From assembly GCA_020726505.1 (NCBI GenBank), contig JAHLEZ010000005.1, forward strand, positions 2,852,001 through 2,916,000: a stretch of 64,000 bases of DNA. Direction: 5' to 3'. Origin of the DNA: Leptodontidium sp. MPI-SDFR-AT-0119 (taxonomy: Eukaryota > Ascomycota > Leotiomycetes > Helotiales > Leptodontidiaceae). Shown piece by piece: positions 44,957-56,949 of this stretch. A program made the position numbers and the translations under genes. Position 1 is the first letter of the stretch. The number at the start of each line of letters is the position of its first letter. The notes below the pieces were generated by a model. It had not been told where the DNA came from and did no database searches. It saw only the letters and a program-made list of their open reading frames with translations.

Positions 44957-45813
44957 TTAAAGTTCCTCCACACCGGTCATAAACTTCACGCTATTCTCCA
45001 GAATTGTCTTCATAGTCTCCAGCTCCCCTTCATCTCTGGGCCCATATATCATCAAATATGTGCCTGCAACATTGAACATATTGACCCGCCCAAGAAATGG
45101 CTTCGTACGTGCCATCCTGTGTCTTTCTGCCCAGTTCTTCTCAATTAAGATTTTTGCATCAGCAGGGGAGAAGTACAGATGAACAGATGCGTCGTAATGA
45201 ATATGGCCGATTTCTCCCCTTGCGATGCGAGCGGTCTCTGGGATCGAGGAATTGGGGTCCTGGAGGAGGTTTGACCGCACGAAGATAGCATCGTGGTGTT
45301 TTTCGTAGAGGGAGCGTTTAGTTTCGAGTAGTTTCGGGTGGCTCTTCACCATTTCATTGAAGAGCTCGTTCAACGGCTGAATTGGCTATTGTCAGCAATA
45401 TCATGTGACTTGGTACGAAGTCATCGCGGAATGCTGGAACGTACCTCTTTTATCGAATCTGGGGCTTTCTGGGTCATTTGGCGATGAGGAGCGATACCCG
45501 CTAGCTTTGCTCTTCCTCCCTTTCTGTCTTCTAGGTCCAAGATGTGCTGGTGGGCGCCTTCCGAGGGGTAGTCGCCCGTCCAAGTCGCATCCTTCTCGCT
45601 CAGAGCGAATGGGCGGACGAGGATTGTTATCGCTGCCCAGCCGAAGATGTTATAGGGAACTCCTCCGGGCCCGAGAGCTAGGAAAGCTCGATAGTCTTTG
45701 ATGCACCAGATGAGAGCAGCTGTGGAAGCTCCAACCAGAGGGAGCGCGGCGGGGTTCCTCTGGATGAGACCAGGGATGTCAAGCCTTCGAAGAGGAAGAG
45801 TGAGAGTGTTCAT
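44957..45813 (-). CDS. luciferase-domain protein (fungal PF17648-type), 265 aa
   Basis: Two exons (45813-45445 and 45385-44957) join in phase 0 across a 59-nt intron. A hydrophobic segment near residues 20-75 (LVGASTAALIWCIKDYRAF, VPYNIFGWAAITILVRPFA) suggests membrane attachment. The second exon carries the domain signature EIGHIHYDASVHLYFSPADA, then NWAERHRMA and MIYGPRDEGELETM, the usual order in fungal 'luciferase domain' proteins. Despite the name, no light-emitting activity is known for these fungal proteins. The frame is intact. Confidence 0.85.
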
Positions 45814-47111
45814 GACTACTCAAATCTAAACCAAGGTCAAATACAAAGTAATCGACGAAGTTATTCAGATCTTTCAAAGATCGTTGAAAGTGAGGGTCTG
45901 ATGATGTTCGGAGATGGTGCGACTTTCAGCACCGTCGTCTGATTATCTCGTGAGATTCGAAGCGAGGCCTTCACCCCACCAACACCAAGGATAATAAAAG
46001 TTTAGTTGGTCCCTACGACATTAAAAGGAATAATTCTTTAATATCATACATGTCTAATGTTTATGTTTTTCTTTCCAATTAGCAAACCAAGTCACTCAGT
46101 GCCTAAACCCGCCGAGAATCGAGATCAGCCCATCTTCCAATTCTGGCCAAATTTTGGCTACGGAGAATACTCTCGAACTGATATCTGCCAAAAACATATG
46201 AATGAGAGTACCACTAAAACACGTTCCTGTCTTCCAATGGGTTGAATTGAGTCTCAATTGTAGATACTCTACTTCTGTCCATACCTCCCTCCATAATGCA
46301 ACACATTTTGTCCACCTAGAACAATTCCCTCCTCCACATCATACTCAACGACAACCAGGCTCCTTTTCCCACGAGAACAGCTCGAAATATCAGGAAACGC
46401 CTTATCTAATTCCGGAGATCTAGATATCAATTCTCCAACATGTTGCAAACACTCAGGCTTTCTAGCTCTTGGCAAATAAATAAAATGCACTTCAACCCGA
46501 TTCCCCGAGCTCGCTTCCCATGCCCTTCCATCAAACAAGGCAGACCCAGTACCTAGACCGTTCTAATTCTCAGCCTCTAAAACAAATATTATTATCCATT
46601 AGGACCTCTGTGTAATGAAAGTTCCTTGGCACGTGGTTTTGTGCAACCAAGCGGTGGTGTCAACTCCAATATCTTGTACACCGGGCGGTTACGCAGCCTT
46701 GTTCAAGATAAACGAGAATGGTTTTGGGCCGCACGAAAACGATATGTTCAAATGAGTGGATGTGGCTTTATGATTGAGGAGATAGATCGTCCAGAGGATA
46801 CCGGAATGGTGCAGGAGCTGAGTCGGGAACTTGGAAAGTGCGCGATGAGGCGCTCACTATACTTGTGGTGCGACGGAAGTGAGGCTCTGTCGAACCTCAT
46901 CAGATGACAAAAATCCATTGCTCGCTGGTACTGTATGATATTTGTAGAATTATTGAAAAGCTCGCTGTTCAAAAGCTACGAATCCTCTTATACCATCTTT
47001 CAGGCAGAACGGATATCTACCCTTGACCCTTCCATGCACACAGAATCTCAATATTTCTTCCTCTGGTTCCTCACCAATACCTGATCTTCAAGCGTCAGCG
47101 CTTCGTCAAAC
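45814..47111. other. gene-poor stretch
   Basis: About 1.3 kb. It contains one possible small gene (46269-46538, listed separately). Other frames show no domain. Confidence 0.45.
46269..46538 (-). CDS. possible small protein, 89 aa
   Basis: An open frame with a believable mixed composition (VEVHFIYLPRARKPECLQHV, RSLVVVEYDVEEGIVLG) but no recognised domain, introns or signal peptide. It could be the last exon of a lost gene. Kept only as a weak candidate. Confidence 0.25.
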   Translation of the reverse strand: MFDGRAWEASSGNRVEVHFIYLPRARKPECLQHVGELISRSPELDKAFPDISSCSRGKRSLVVVEYDVEEGIVLGGQNVLHYGGRYGQK

Positions 47112-49240
47112 ATGGAGCTATTAAAGAAGTTTTTACTGCTCGCCTGGGTTCTGTGTGCTCTTCTTGTGGAAAACTCTGTTTCTACCAATCTAGGCCAGAT
47201 CCAAAGCTTGTCAGCAATCACACCTCGATCCAAGATGCACGAGAGGAATGAGAACTTCACTCCAAGCCTCGACTGCGAGCACCATTACATCGACCGTAAG
47301 TGCTATTTCCTCAAAACTTGGAGCATTCAATTGATAGTCAAGATGTGTCCCTTCTCGAAGCACGACCAATCCGTTTCGCGAAGACTACCATGCATCTGAA
47401 AACTCCTGCCATTGCTCTCGAAGACATCGAATCATATCTGACCGCTGTCACATGCTCTGACACATTCATGACATTGACTTTCATTGACAAAGAAGTTCTT
47501 CAGCATGCTAAAGCCCAGTGGAAGAAGACTCCAGCATCCTCTTCATCATGGCACGTGAAGGCTGCAACCATGCTGGGTCGAGGGCTCCATATCTGTAAGT
47601 CCCTTGGTTCCAATTCATCATCAGTAGCTGACTATTGTGACCAAAGGGTCTCATTCGTTTCGGAAGACAGAGCTACAAATACCTTAGAATTCTCTTCCGA
47701 GTCCCTTGCTTGGGACGAAGCATACGACACAATCGAAGTGAGCTTCGGAGTCGCCACAAAAGGTGATGACTACAATGCAGGAGGTCTTCGTCAACATGCC
47801 GAGCTATCCAAACGACAAGATGATTCATCATTCATATCCTTTGACACCGATCCCACCATCCTCCTCATGGATGAGACCAATTACCCCGACTTACCAAGCA
47901 CAAGCGATGAAACCTCGTCCACCGACGCACCAAGCGATATCAGTTTCTCCTTCCTAGGACAACAGCTGATCCAAGGTCTCAAATGCATCGATTGTTCTCT
48001 AAACGGCCATATTTCCATCCAAGACACCACCAGCAGCGACTCATCCAACTAGTCTCTCGCGGTAATCGCCAATAGCGTGTCAGCTCACATTGAGATCGAA
48101 GCTAGCCTCAATCCACAAGTCGACACACTAGAATTCAACGTCCCAGTCCAAGGAATCATGCTAGATACGTTCTCCATCGGCGGCATCGCTGTTGTGGCTC
48201 CTGAGATTGTCGTGGAGGTGTTTGGTAAGATCACAGCTAGTGTGGATGTGGATGTCTCGTGGGGTTTTGATATCACTGTGAGTCAACTCACAATTCTATT
48301 ACGGTTTAGAATATTGACTTCTAACACGACTTTTAGATCCCAGATGGTTCATACATTCAGCTCACTAGCAATGATGAGACTGATTTATCGCTGAGCACCT
48401 CAGGCTTGTAAGTCCCCACCGCCACCCAAAATATCCATCAATGGCATTAAAGCAAAATACTAACTTCAAAAGAGCAACAAAACAGAAATAAACCAACTTC
48501 CCTTCAACGCCAGTATCTATAATCCCGCCATCACACCCGTTATAGGTCTCCGCTTCAATTTCCTCCTCGCTGTGAGTCCTGTCACTGATCTCGATCTTGT
48601 CCCATCGATGTACGCAGGCGTGTACATCGACCTTCCAAAACTCAGTGCCGATTTCGAATTCGTCACAGACGCAAATGCGTTATGCGAGACAATAGACAGC
48701 GAAGAGACGGACCCAGATCTACAGATTACGTTTCCGAATCTATTGATTATCCAGCCTTCTGCGGCTATGGCTCTGGGAGGCGTGGTCGGAGTGTGTTTTG
48801 AGAGTACTGGGTTTAGGTTTGATAAGTTGGAGGTGAGTCAAGAGATTGCTGCTGTATCATATGCGTTGCCGAATTTGTGTTTGGAATGGTTTGATGGCGA
48901 TGTGGAGGTTGAGGGGTTTAACTTTCCTGGTCTGAATCCTTCAGAATCGGAGGCATCGGGGACGGAAACAGAGACGGCTACAAGGACGGCAGCAGGTGTG
49001 ACTACGGCGATTACGGAAGCTGGGGTCCCTGTAACTTCTGTTCCTTCTGCGGGTACGACTCCTGTCAACACGTCAGCAAGAACATCCTATTCTACCCCGA
49101 TCAGAACTTCTGGTGCCGCCGCTGAAACGTCCAGCAATGCCGCCACCAGCAATAAGTTGAAAATCTCTGAGCAGAGTCGATTTGCGTGCACGGTTGGAAT
49201 TTTGACACTGGTGTTTGTTTTCGTTGGAACTGTCTTGTAG
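47112..49240 (+). pseudogene. GPI-anchored secreted protein (DUF7029/DUF7223-like) with one internal TAG
   Basis: Four exons (47112-47295, 47343-48277, 48337-48407, 48475-49240) join in frame with canonical introns. The N-terminus is a signal peptide (LLLAWVLCALLVENSVS). The first domain has TPAIALEDIESYLTAVTCSD, and LKCIDCSLNGHISI ends it. The second has EFNVPVQGIMLDTFSIGGIA and TITFPNLL-type strands (LQITFPNLLIIQPSAAMALG). A Thr/Ser-rich stalk and a final hydrophobic tail (FACTVGILTLVFVFVGTVL) indicate a GPI anchor. The only defect is TAG at 48050-48052 (codon about 298), between SSDSSN and SLAVIANS, explicable as CAG to TAG. It is a cell-wall surface protein of unknown function. The stop could be bypassed only by deleting conserved residues. 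Confidence 0.72.
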
Positions 49241-50868
49241 TTAATTTAAGTGTCATGGAGAAGATCGGGCAGTGCGAGTGGAGATTCTAATTCTTTCGTG
49301 TGGGGGAATTGCCGTGTTTTAGTTGCAATCGGAGTTTTGTTCGGAACATACTGTACTGTATCGACTAGCAACAACAATTTACGGATATTCACGTATTGAT
49401 GAAGCAAAGACATCAAACTTCGTACAGGTGGTATTTGAGCTAATTTATTCCCTCTTTCATTCCCTATTCTGTAGGCCTATGTAAGATTAAAATTAACACA
49501 TGACTAAATTCTCTTTCGGTCCACCTATTTGATGCAGTCCAGCCCCAACCAGATATGAGGTACTCAGGTACTGTACATGTGATGTATTCCAACCTCTTTC
49601 AACCTTGACCCGATTGATCATCCATTTGCCATCCAAAGCTCCTCGTGATGGTCTACTATCCGTAGCACTAAATCTAATCCGATCCATTCAAAACTGGCAC
49701 CAAGCGCGACCGGACTCGCATGTTCCATCTCTTATTCTCCACCCAGGTCCATGGCAACTTGCAACCCTGAGGTTAATTTGGCAACCCCACTCCCATCTTA
49801 ACCTCGTCCCTCCGCCGTTTCTGGGTTTTTGAACCATGAATAACGAACAGACCTGTGACAGCGGATGTGATCTGCGCTTCCTGTCTTCAGTCCTCCCCAT
49901 TTTCTGCACCAGCAAATCAAGCGGCCATACCATCAATTTTGTGTTGTGCGGAAGTGTTTTGCTGGATGGCAAGTAGACTCATTGGATGTGGTGAAATGCA
50001 ACTCGGTAGCGTGATCAACGGATACATGTGCAACGTCTAGGAGCGAAAAGCTAGCTGGGATTGCATTCCGTCAGGTAGCAGGCTCCTAGGATTCCGAAAC
50101 TGACGATTTCGGGAGAGACAATGGCCGTGACTTGTCCTTGGAGTAAAGAGAAAGCTATGTCGATGTTATGGTGCTATCCTATCTTCGACAACCCCCAGAA
50201 ACCAATCAATGGTGATTGTGTGACTGAATCTCGATTTCCATCACAATCGTAGCCCCTGTGCTCTTGTAATCAAAGCAATGGTACCCAGAGTTGTGTGCGA
50301 TGACTGCTGTAGGCTTATTGCACTGAATTGGAGTACAATCTTCAAGTGAAGCTTCCTCATTCTGATTGCTGTGGTGGAAAAGTTGTTGAGGAACGAGATT
50401 TTGGTGCAGCTCTGGATGAGCAGAGATAAGTGCAGAGTTGTCGACCGCGATAGCCCGAGATATTCGAGACGATGAAGCACTGCAGTGAGTACGGAGTCCT
50501 CTTTCAGAACTGTGAAGCTACTGACTTTCTGTTGGTGTCAGGGCCAAGTGGTAGGAATCCAGGATATTTTTTGTGTGCTTCCAATTGATTTTCGTGGTGG
50601 TCTTGTAACTTTGGTGAGAATGTTGCATCCTTGAGTTATTTGCATCCCATGATGTTGCTGCTCCATTTGTACTAAATCGGCAAAGTAGATCGTACATGAA
50701 TGAGGTGGCTGTGCCCTTGGGTGAGTGGAGCTGCTACAGGTCAGCGAGAAATATCATTAAGTGTAAGTAGGCAAACCTACCACGGAGCTGCTCGACACTC
50801 AAAGATTGTCGATTGAAGGTCTTACAGGCAGCGCCATCGGGCCACTACAATGCCTTTCCGCATTCCGG
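49241..50868. other. gene-poor stretch
   Basis: About 1.6 kb, holding the 3' flank of the GPI-protein gene and small unsupported frames. Confidence 0.5.
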
Positions 50869-51063
50869 CTACTTTTCCATCAGTCCAAAGACCTTGCGCT
50901 TGGCGGCTCCACATCTCATAGCAATGCTGTCTTCGTACATGTCGAAGAAGACGTACGCTCCGCCTATCGAAGACAAGGCCGTGAGGTGGAACCGGAATCG
51001 GTCGCGCAATTCTTTGGATCGACTGATGTTCAGGTAGGAGCGGAAGAAGTTGAACCCCCGCAT
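50869..51063 (-). CDS. possible small basic protein, 64 aa
   Basis: A short frame with orderly codon use: GFNFFRSYLNISRSKELRDR, then a hydrophobic patch LTALSSIGGAYVFFDMY. It might be a small mitochondrial or membrane-associated protein, but I do not recognise it and there is no second line of evidence. Confidence 0.35.
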   Translation of the reverse strand: MRGFNFFRSYLNISRSKELRDRFRFHLTALSSIGGAYVFFDMYEDSIAMRCGAAKRKVFGLMEK

Positions 51064-51250
51064 CGTTGGAAAGTGGTTGTAACGCTATATGTATGTATAT
51101 TTTAGATCGAAATATATCAAACGAATCGCTGTCGCTGTAGAATTGGGGAGAGGAGAGGAAAAGAAAACAACAGAGCAGCTTCGAAGCTTTATGCCATCGC
51201 TCCGGCCACTGCGCCTTCCTTCTCATCCAGGACACAACTTCAGGGAAAGA

Positions 51251-51682
51251 TCAATCCTCTTCACTCTCTGCGTCCATGGCTCCGTTCTCTTCATCCATTA
51301 GTTTTTCCCTTTTCTTGCGGTCGTGACTCTGCATCATCAAATATATACAGATGAACATGAAATACAATTGGCACGTCGAGGAAGACTCGGTACATGGCCT
51401 GCAGCGACAACGCCTGCCCGTACCACTACCCAGTTTTGGCTTTTCCCTACTACCTGGACCATCTGCTGCTCCCCTATTACTTTGCGAAATATTCCGGGCT
51501 CGATGGAACCTTGAGATTTGCGTCTTTATAGGAGACTGTAGAATTCGGGATGTGATGCCCGGGATAAAGGCGAGAGGTGTGACATTATGGTTTAAGCGAG
51601 GAGGGCGATGGAAGGAAGGCACCGTATATATAAAACCTCGTAGGAGGGGCTGGCTGGTGAATAAACGTCGAATCCCTTGCAT
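51251..51682 (-). CDS. possible mitochondrial-type small protein, up to 143 aa
   Basis: The N-terminus (GIRRLFTSQPLLRGFIY) looks like a mitochondrial targeting segment. The end (KKREKLMDEENGAMDAESEE) is acidic. Between them an optional intron (GTACCG..GATGCAG, about 51410-51345) can be removed with the frame kept. No family is recognised. Confidence 0.35.
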   Translation of the reverse strand: MQGIRRLFTSQPLLRGFIYTVPSFHRPPRLNHNVTPLAFIPGITSRILQSPIKTQISRFHRARNISQSNRGAADGPGSREKPKLGSGTGRRCRCRPCTESSSTCQLYFMFICIYLMMQSHDRKKREKLMDEENGAMDAESEED

Positions 51683-52256
51683 TTTGTTTGTTGCTGAGGA
51701 AGATGGGATTGAAGTGGTTTTGGATTTTTGAAAATGGAAAGGGAGTGAAGTAAGAGGGCATTACTGGTTAAATAAAAACGACAAGGTGTGGTAAGATTTA
51801 TTGGAGAAGCCGATTATTTGTACTACGGGTAGTGGACCGTAGAAATGTGGCAGCGGATAGAAGACGTCCACTTACAAGATCTATTAAGCGACTCCGCGCC
51901 ATTTCTTTCGTACCTATCTCATGAGATCTAACAATAGCCGAGACTCAAATTCTTTTCCTCGATATAAAAAATATAAAAAGAATTTACAATCACCCTTGTG
52001 AATAGCGACGTGATTTTTGCAGCCGGAAATAACTTTAGTTGTAGTTAATTACATATATTTTATTTAGGTTTTGTATTGTACTACTGTACACGCAAAGCAA
52101 AATAAAAATAAAATGCATTCGGGGTATTTGTTCACTATGCACCTCCCGCTCACTCACTCGCCTCGACCTACTCCCAGCTCCTGAGCTCCTCGTATAAATA
52201 AGACAAACACAATACAACAACACAACACAACCCAACACAACAAACACCAAAAATCA
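51683..52256. other. AT-rich intergenic region
   Basis: About 0.57 kb of AT-rich sequence and CAACACAA repeats, probably the 3' UTR of the lipase gene plus spacer. No gene is supported. Confidence 0.5.
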
Positions 52257-54456
52257 TCACCTCCCCTTCTTCTTCCCCCTCGGACTCCCCTCGTCAGAAC
52301 TCATCGTCAACCCACCGACCGTCTCCCCCTTACTAACCGCACTAACCGCCTTTCCAACACCAAGACTAATCCCACGAATGCCAGAGCCCTTCGCATTATC
52401 CGCAAAACTCAGATTACTGCCTATACTATTACTTCTCATTCCTCTTGCTTTCCCGGCCGTGGGACTTCCTCTTTCTTTATCTTTGTCTTTGTCTTTGTCG
52501 GAGACATTGCCGTTGATAGCGTCGTCGTCGACGCTGATGGTTTTGATGTGCCGGTTGTGGATGGGTGAGTTTCCGCCTTCGGAGGAGTCGTCGTAGGTGC
52601 TTTGGATGCGTGCGCGTTTACGCATGTTGGGGGAGGGGATGGAGGGTTCTACTCCATTTCTATTTCCGTTCCCGTTGCTGTTTGGGAGAATTGCTAAGGC
52701 GTCTGAATCGCTGCTGGGAAAGGTGCCCGCTATGCTTGCGTAGGTTGAGGGACTATCCTCTCCGCTCAAGTTATTCCCAGTGATATAATTACTCGGTAGA
52801 GTTAATCGTCTCGTCGCTGCTATCGAAGCATGTCTCGCGCTTCTATATCGCTCATATTCTTCTTTCGAATGCTCTGCATCGCAGAAACTCTCCAAGGCGT
52901 CGAAAACGTGGGGGAATACCAGGGTATCGACTTCTCGCGCCCAGAGGAAATCGAGATGCTCGTAGTGGGGGACTTCAATGGCGACGGTGTGAGATGGAAG
53001 TTCCCGCTTCATGACATTGATGTCGACTAGGGAGTCGCTTCCACCGTAGAGGAGCACGATTGGGGTCTTGATGTTGCGGGTGGGAAACTTTGCGACTTTT
53101 GTGTATTTGCTGACGGTGCTTAGGGAGACGACTGGTTGGACGTCGTCGTCATACATTTGAAAACTCTTGGTGCGGATGATTTGGAACCAGTGTACTACGC
53201 TCTTGGTGCTCGTAAAGGAGTAGAGATGCGGGTAAGCGGCGAGCTTTTGGCTGGTGGAGATGTTGCGTGCGTGCCAGCCGAACAGGAATGAAAGACCCAT
53301 GTCGATGAGACGGACGAAGATTGGTGGGTAGAGAATCGATTGCCACATTGTCGCTGAACTCAGAATGGAGCGGCGGCCGAAAAGAAGGAACAGAACTTGG
53401 GGCGATGCTTTGACGAGAGCATCGACTACCCCATTCGAGAGACCAGCTGGTGACATGGCTGGTGCTAGAGCGATGAAGACATTGACTTGGTCGTTGAGTC
53501 TAGGATGGACTGCCAAAGTAGCGAAAGCCTGAGCCGTTCCTTGAGAGAAACCAATGTATGAAAGGGAGGGTGCCGAAGTGGTTTCGAGAATATATGCAAT
53601 ACTGTCCGGAATATCATGGAATGCGAATTCGTCCATTGAGAAGTCCCAGAATGGGATATCTGTTGGCGAATGATGGACAGACTTCTTGGAGTACTTGTTT
53701 CCGCGATTGTTGCCCAACTAATTGTGTCAGCATTACTCCTGAATCTTGATCCGTCCTACTCACCCAAACATCATATCCCTTCTCAACCAATTTGAACGGC
53801 AAGCATCTCTCCTCCTCCGTCAAACACACCCAGACTTCACTGTTCATGAGCAAGCCATGATGCATATACACCACACTCTTCCGTATGCTTTTCTTTCCAT
53901 AATTGACCTTCTCGTTCTCTTCGCCCTTCTTATATGCCAATCGATGTAGTCCTAGCAGATACCCATCCCCGGTCTGCACAATATGTTCTTCAGCAGTATA
54001 TCCAAAGGCGGCGCAGAGGTCGACAAAGTCAGAGGCATTTCGAAGTTTCGTCGAGATATCTGCTGCAATTAGCATCTGCCAATCTTCCATGTCGCATCTG
54101 ACGTACCACTTTTCTTCGACTCGGACTTCTTTGTCGCGGGGGAGGTAAACCGATTGAATAATCGTCTGGAAACTCGATAGCAGAGGGTGATGATGGTGGA
54201 AGCTATGGAGCGTTACGATAGTTCGCAGAAGAGGGGGGCCAGGTACATACGCAGCGCAAGTGTCAGGATCCGTATTATAGCTTCTAATCCCACCAGAAAG
54301 AAAGAGCCCACCAGGGCAATATATTCGGCTCTGTCCATGATGGTCAGTTGCTTGTTTCACAACCACTGTGCGACGTCTGGGGCTTAAGAAGCAGATATAA
54401 GGTTTAGGATCTTGTACTCACATGCCCAAGCGACCAAGGAAAGGAATGGGCGCCAT
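52257..54456 (-). CDS. TGL1/YEH-type steryl ester hydrolase/lipase, 644 aa
   Basis: Five exons (54456-54422, 54330-54247, 54165-54107, 54059-53764, 53717-52257) join in frame. A membrane helix lies at about residues 14-40 (YIALVGSFFLVGLEAIIRIL). The partial alpha/beta-hydrolase lipase domain begins with FVDLCAAFGYTAEEHIVQTG and shows VYMHHGLLMNSEVWV, LGNNRGNKYS, the nucleophile elbow G-F-S216-Q-G, DIPDSIAYIL, the acid region LLYGGSDSLVDI and the catalytic His in VPHYEHLDFLWA. Yeast homologs hydrolyse steryl esters on lipid droplets or at the plasma membrane. The C-terminal 150 residues are low complexity, including a DKDKDKDKE run from a short repeat at about 52480-52505, and are probably disordered. 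Confidence 0.92.
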
Positions 54457-55385
54457 AGTATGTAAGGATGGATATGTGGTATCGAGTCAAATATACAAAG
54501 AAGAGAGGTGCGGCGGGATATGTACAAGGCAGACAGCCAGCTGGTTGGTCGTGTGCAGTCGCAAATTTGGCAGTGGGCGTCCAAGACCACGGAGGACATT
54601 CAAGGCAATTGGAATGCCTTCTTCGTAAGAGTATTATGGCTGGATAGCTGTATCCATCAGTTCGAGAGCCATTGTGGTTGTTGGGAGATATCGCAATCGC
54701 AATTCCTTGAGACTTCCATACATACCTGCTTGCTCGCCACTGATGTCACATGTGAATCCCACTCAACGGTGACAGCCAATTGAGAAGACGCTTCTCAGCC
54801 AACAAAGAATGATGCAGTCCCAGAAGGTAGGTATTTTATCATTAAGAAGAGAATAATTGCAGAGTAAACAAAAACAAGGGCCTCCGCTCAACGCTTAACG
54901 AACGAGAGCAAGAATCAACTCAACAACTCTTGATCTTATTCAGCATCAACACTCATCTCATCTCTTCTCCCTTTCATGCACCGTGAACCGGAATTCGACA
55001 TGGATGTCAAGCTTCTGCAGCTTCCAGGCCCGGAATGGAAGAATTATGCGCCGAGACTAAACCCAGAACAGCATCCAGCTTCTGATCGGATATGCAGCCC
55101 GCTCTGGAGACTCTCGGCTACATTTTCTCCAGACAAACCTTCAGCAACATCGACAACTTCCAATTGCAGCTTTACCGGAATCCAGGACTGGACAACAAGT
55201 CATCTGCGCCAATCGGTATCGAGAAATCCTCCAAGAGTTTCAACGGCGTGTAGAGAGAGAGACACTGGTGGAGGAAGCAAAGAGAACAGCCCATTTCAAC
55301 GCCACCTATCCGTCAACATAGGAGGGGGATTGATCGAAGAGAGTCTTATTGAAAAGACTACGAATAGCAGCAAAATCTTGCAAAG
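54457..55385. other. divergent intergenic region
   Basis: About 0.9 kb between the lipase and PET191 starts. A longer plus-strand frame (54976-55548) overlaps the PET191 first exon in another frame and has no domain. Confidence 0.5.
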
Positions 55386-55868
55386 ATGCCGAGTTCGTGT
55401 AAAGATATCCGTACGTTCTCCCTCTGCTCCCCTCTCCTCTCCCCTCCTCTTTAAATCAACAAAGCAGACAAGACAAGAAAACACTAACACCCCCTCCCAC
55501 AAACAGGAGCAGCACTGGCCCAATGCCTCCAAGAATCTGACTGCGTGATGATCCAACGCAACAAACCCGGGGATTGTCTCCGGCCTCCCCTCATCGACCA
55601 AATGCCTACCAAATGCCAACAGCTGAAGAAAGGTCTTGGGGAGTGCAAGCGCGGAATGGTCGATATGCGGAAGAGGTTTCGAGGCAATCAACCGATTGCC
55701 GTGAGTAGGGAACTCGAGGGTGCGGGTTCAGCAGCTGGAGGAGGAGGAGGACAGCTGTATGCGGGAAAACCGGCGTTTGGGAATACGGTTAAGGAGACGG
55801 CGGGGGATGAGCCCGAGGTTAGGGATTGGAGGGAGGTGGAGAATGAGAAGTTTAGGAAGGGGTTATAG
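55386..55868 (+). CDS. PET191: cytochrome c oxidase assembly factor Pet191/COA5, 128 aa
   Basis: Exons 55386-55410 and 55507-55868 join across a 96-nt intron (GTACGT..AACAG). The protein starts PSSCKDIRAALAQCLQESDC. It has the family's twin-cysteine pattern: C5-x9-C15, C21-x10-C32 and C45-x9-C55, with the invariant block MIQRNKPGDCLRPPLIDQMP. Pet191 is an intermembrane-space protein imported by the Mia40 disulfide relay and needed for assembly of complex IV. The C-terminal Gly-rich extension is typical of filamentous fungi. The very short first exon (25 nt) explains why the start is easy to miss. An intact, conserved single-copy gene. Confidence 0.95.
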
Positions 55869-56949
55869 GGGAGGGCTGGATGGGGATGGGGACGAGGGTT
55901 GGAATTGGAATTGAATGGAGGGAAAGGTAGGCGTGTATGTTATGGCGGTCAAGATGCATTTTCTGGCGTTGGGGATGACATTGGGATGTATAGGGTCGGA
56001 CAACTCAAATCTACTTTTTTCTTGTGGCCAACACAACACCAGATAGCAGGACTACCGGATTCCGCTCGATCACATTGCATCACGTCAAATGCAGTGGAAA
56101 CATGAAGTTTGGTAGGTAGGTCCCTTAGGCAGGCAATGGGGGAATGTAAGTATTAAAGCCTTTCCTTCACCCCATCCTCACTCAAATAACCACATTCTCA
56201 CAAACATCATCAAATCACTTCACTCACCACAACACATCACCGTCGCCACACATCACATCACTCCGACTTTATAAATATGTCTACTTTCCAGGCAGTTCTA
56301 GTTCATAGGAGTATACTTTTGTCTCTATCTATGTTTTGCGTCTACCAGCTGCAAAGCAGAATGTACGTTCAACTCATCCCCAAGTTTATGCGGTTGCGTA
56401 AGTACCCTTCTTTACTTACTCAAAGCCAAATTCCGGTGCTAGATCTGCACCATCCAGCCGTATCCGCTCCTAACAAAACCACTAAACCACTAAACTTCAC
56501 GCTACCTATTTCCACTGTGGTCTCGATTGCGGATTGCCTAGGTAATAAGTATTGCAATGTAAGCGCCAGATCTGAGCCACGGAAATTGCAATCCATGTGG
56601 GGTTGTCAAGCTGGTCGGCTCAAGTGACGGTTTTCGTTGGACGAAGAAGCATTGGAATGTTACTTCTACGTCATAAACAATCAGAAGTTAATCCTACGTT
56701 ATATCTGAATTATTTTCTAATCTTATGGTGCGAGGACAAGGAATGTGAAAATCGCCGTTTCGCAAGCCACGAACGGGTAGAGCGAACCAAGTGGGAAAAG
56801 TCAATTACTTTGAATCTGAAAATGCGAGGGCTAGGATTTCAAAAGAATGTCCTTAGCTTCGTTACTTCGTTATTTCCTCAAGTCACAAGTCATGAACTCG
56901 AAAACGAGCGCTATACAAGAAATCAGGATTACTTCTCCCCTCCTCAATA
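55869..56949. other. intergenic, no gene recognised
   Basis: About 1.1 kb between converging genes. A possible micro-gene near 56277 (MSTFQAVL...) has a donor-like GTAAGT at about 56398 but no convincing second exon. Confidence 0.45.

Noticed and set aside
47970..48052. An intron (donor near 47975, acceptor at 48052) that would remove the TAG of the GPI protein
   Set aside because: A GT..AG pair exists, but it would delete the conserved KCIDC block that ends the first domain in this family.
54976..55548. 190-aa plus-strand frame upstream of PET191
   Set aside because: It runs through the PET191 first exon and intron in another frame and has no domain; the PET191 join is certain.
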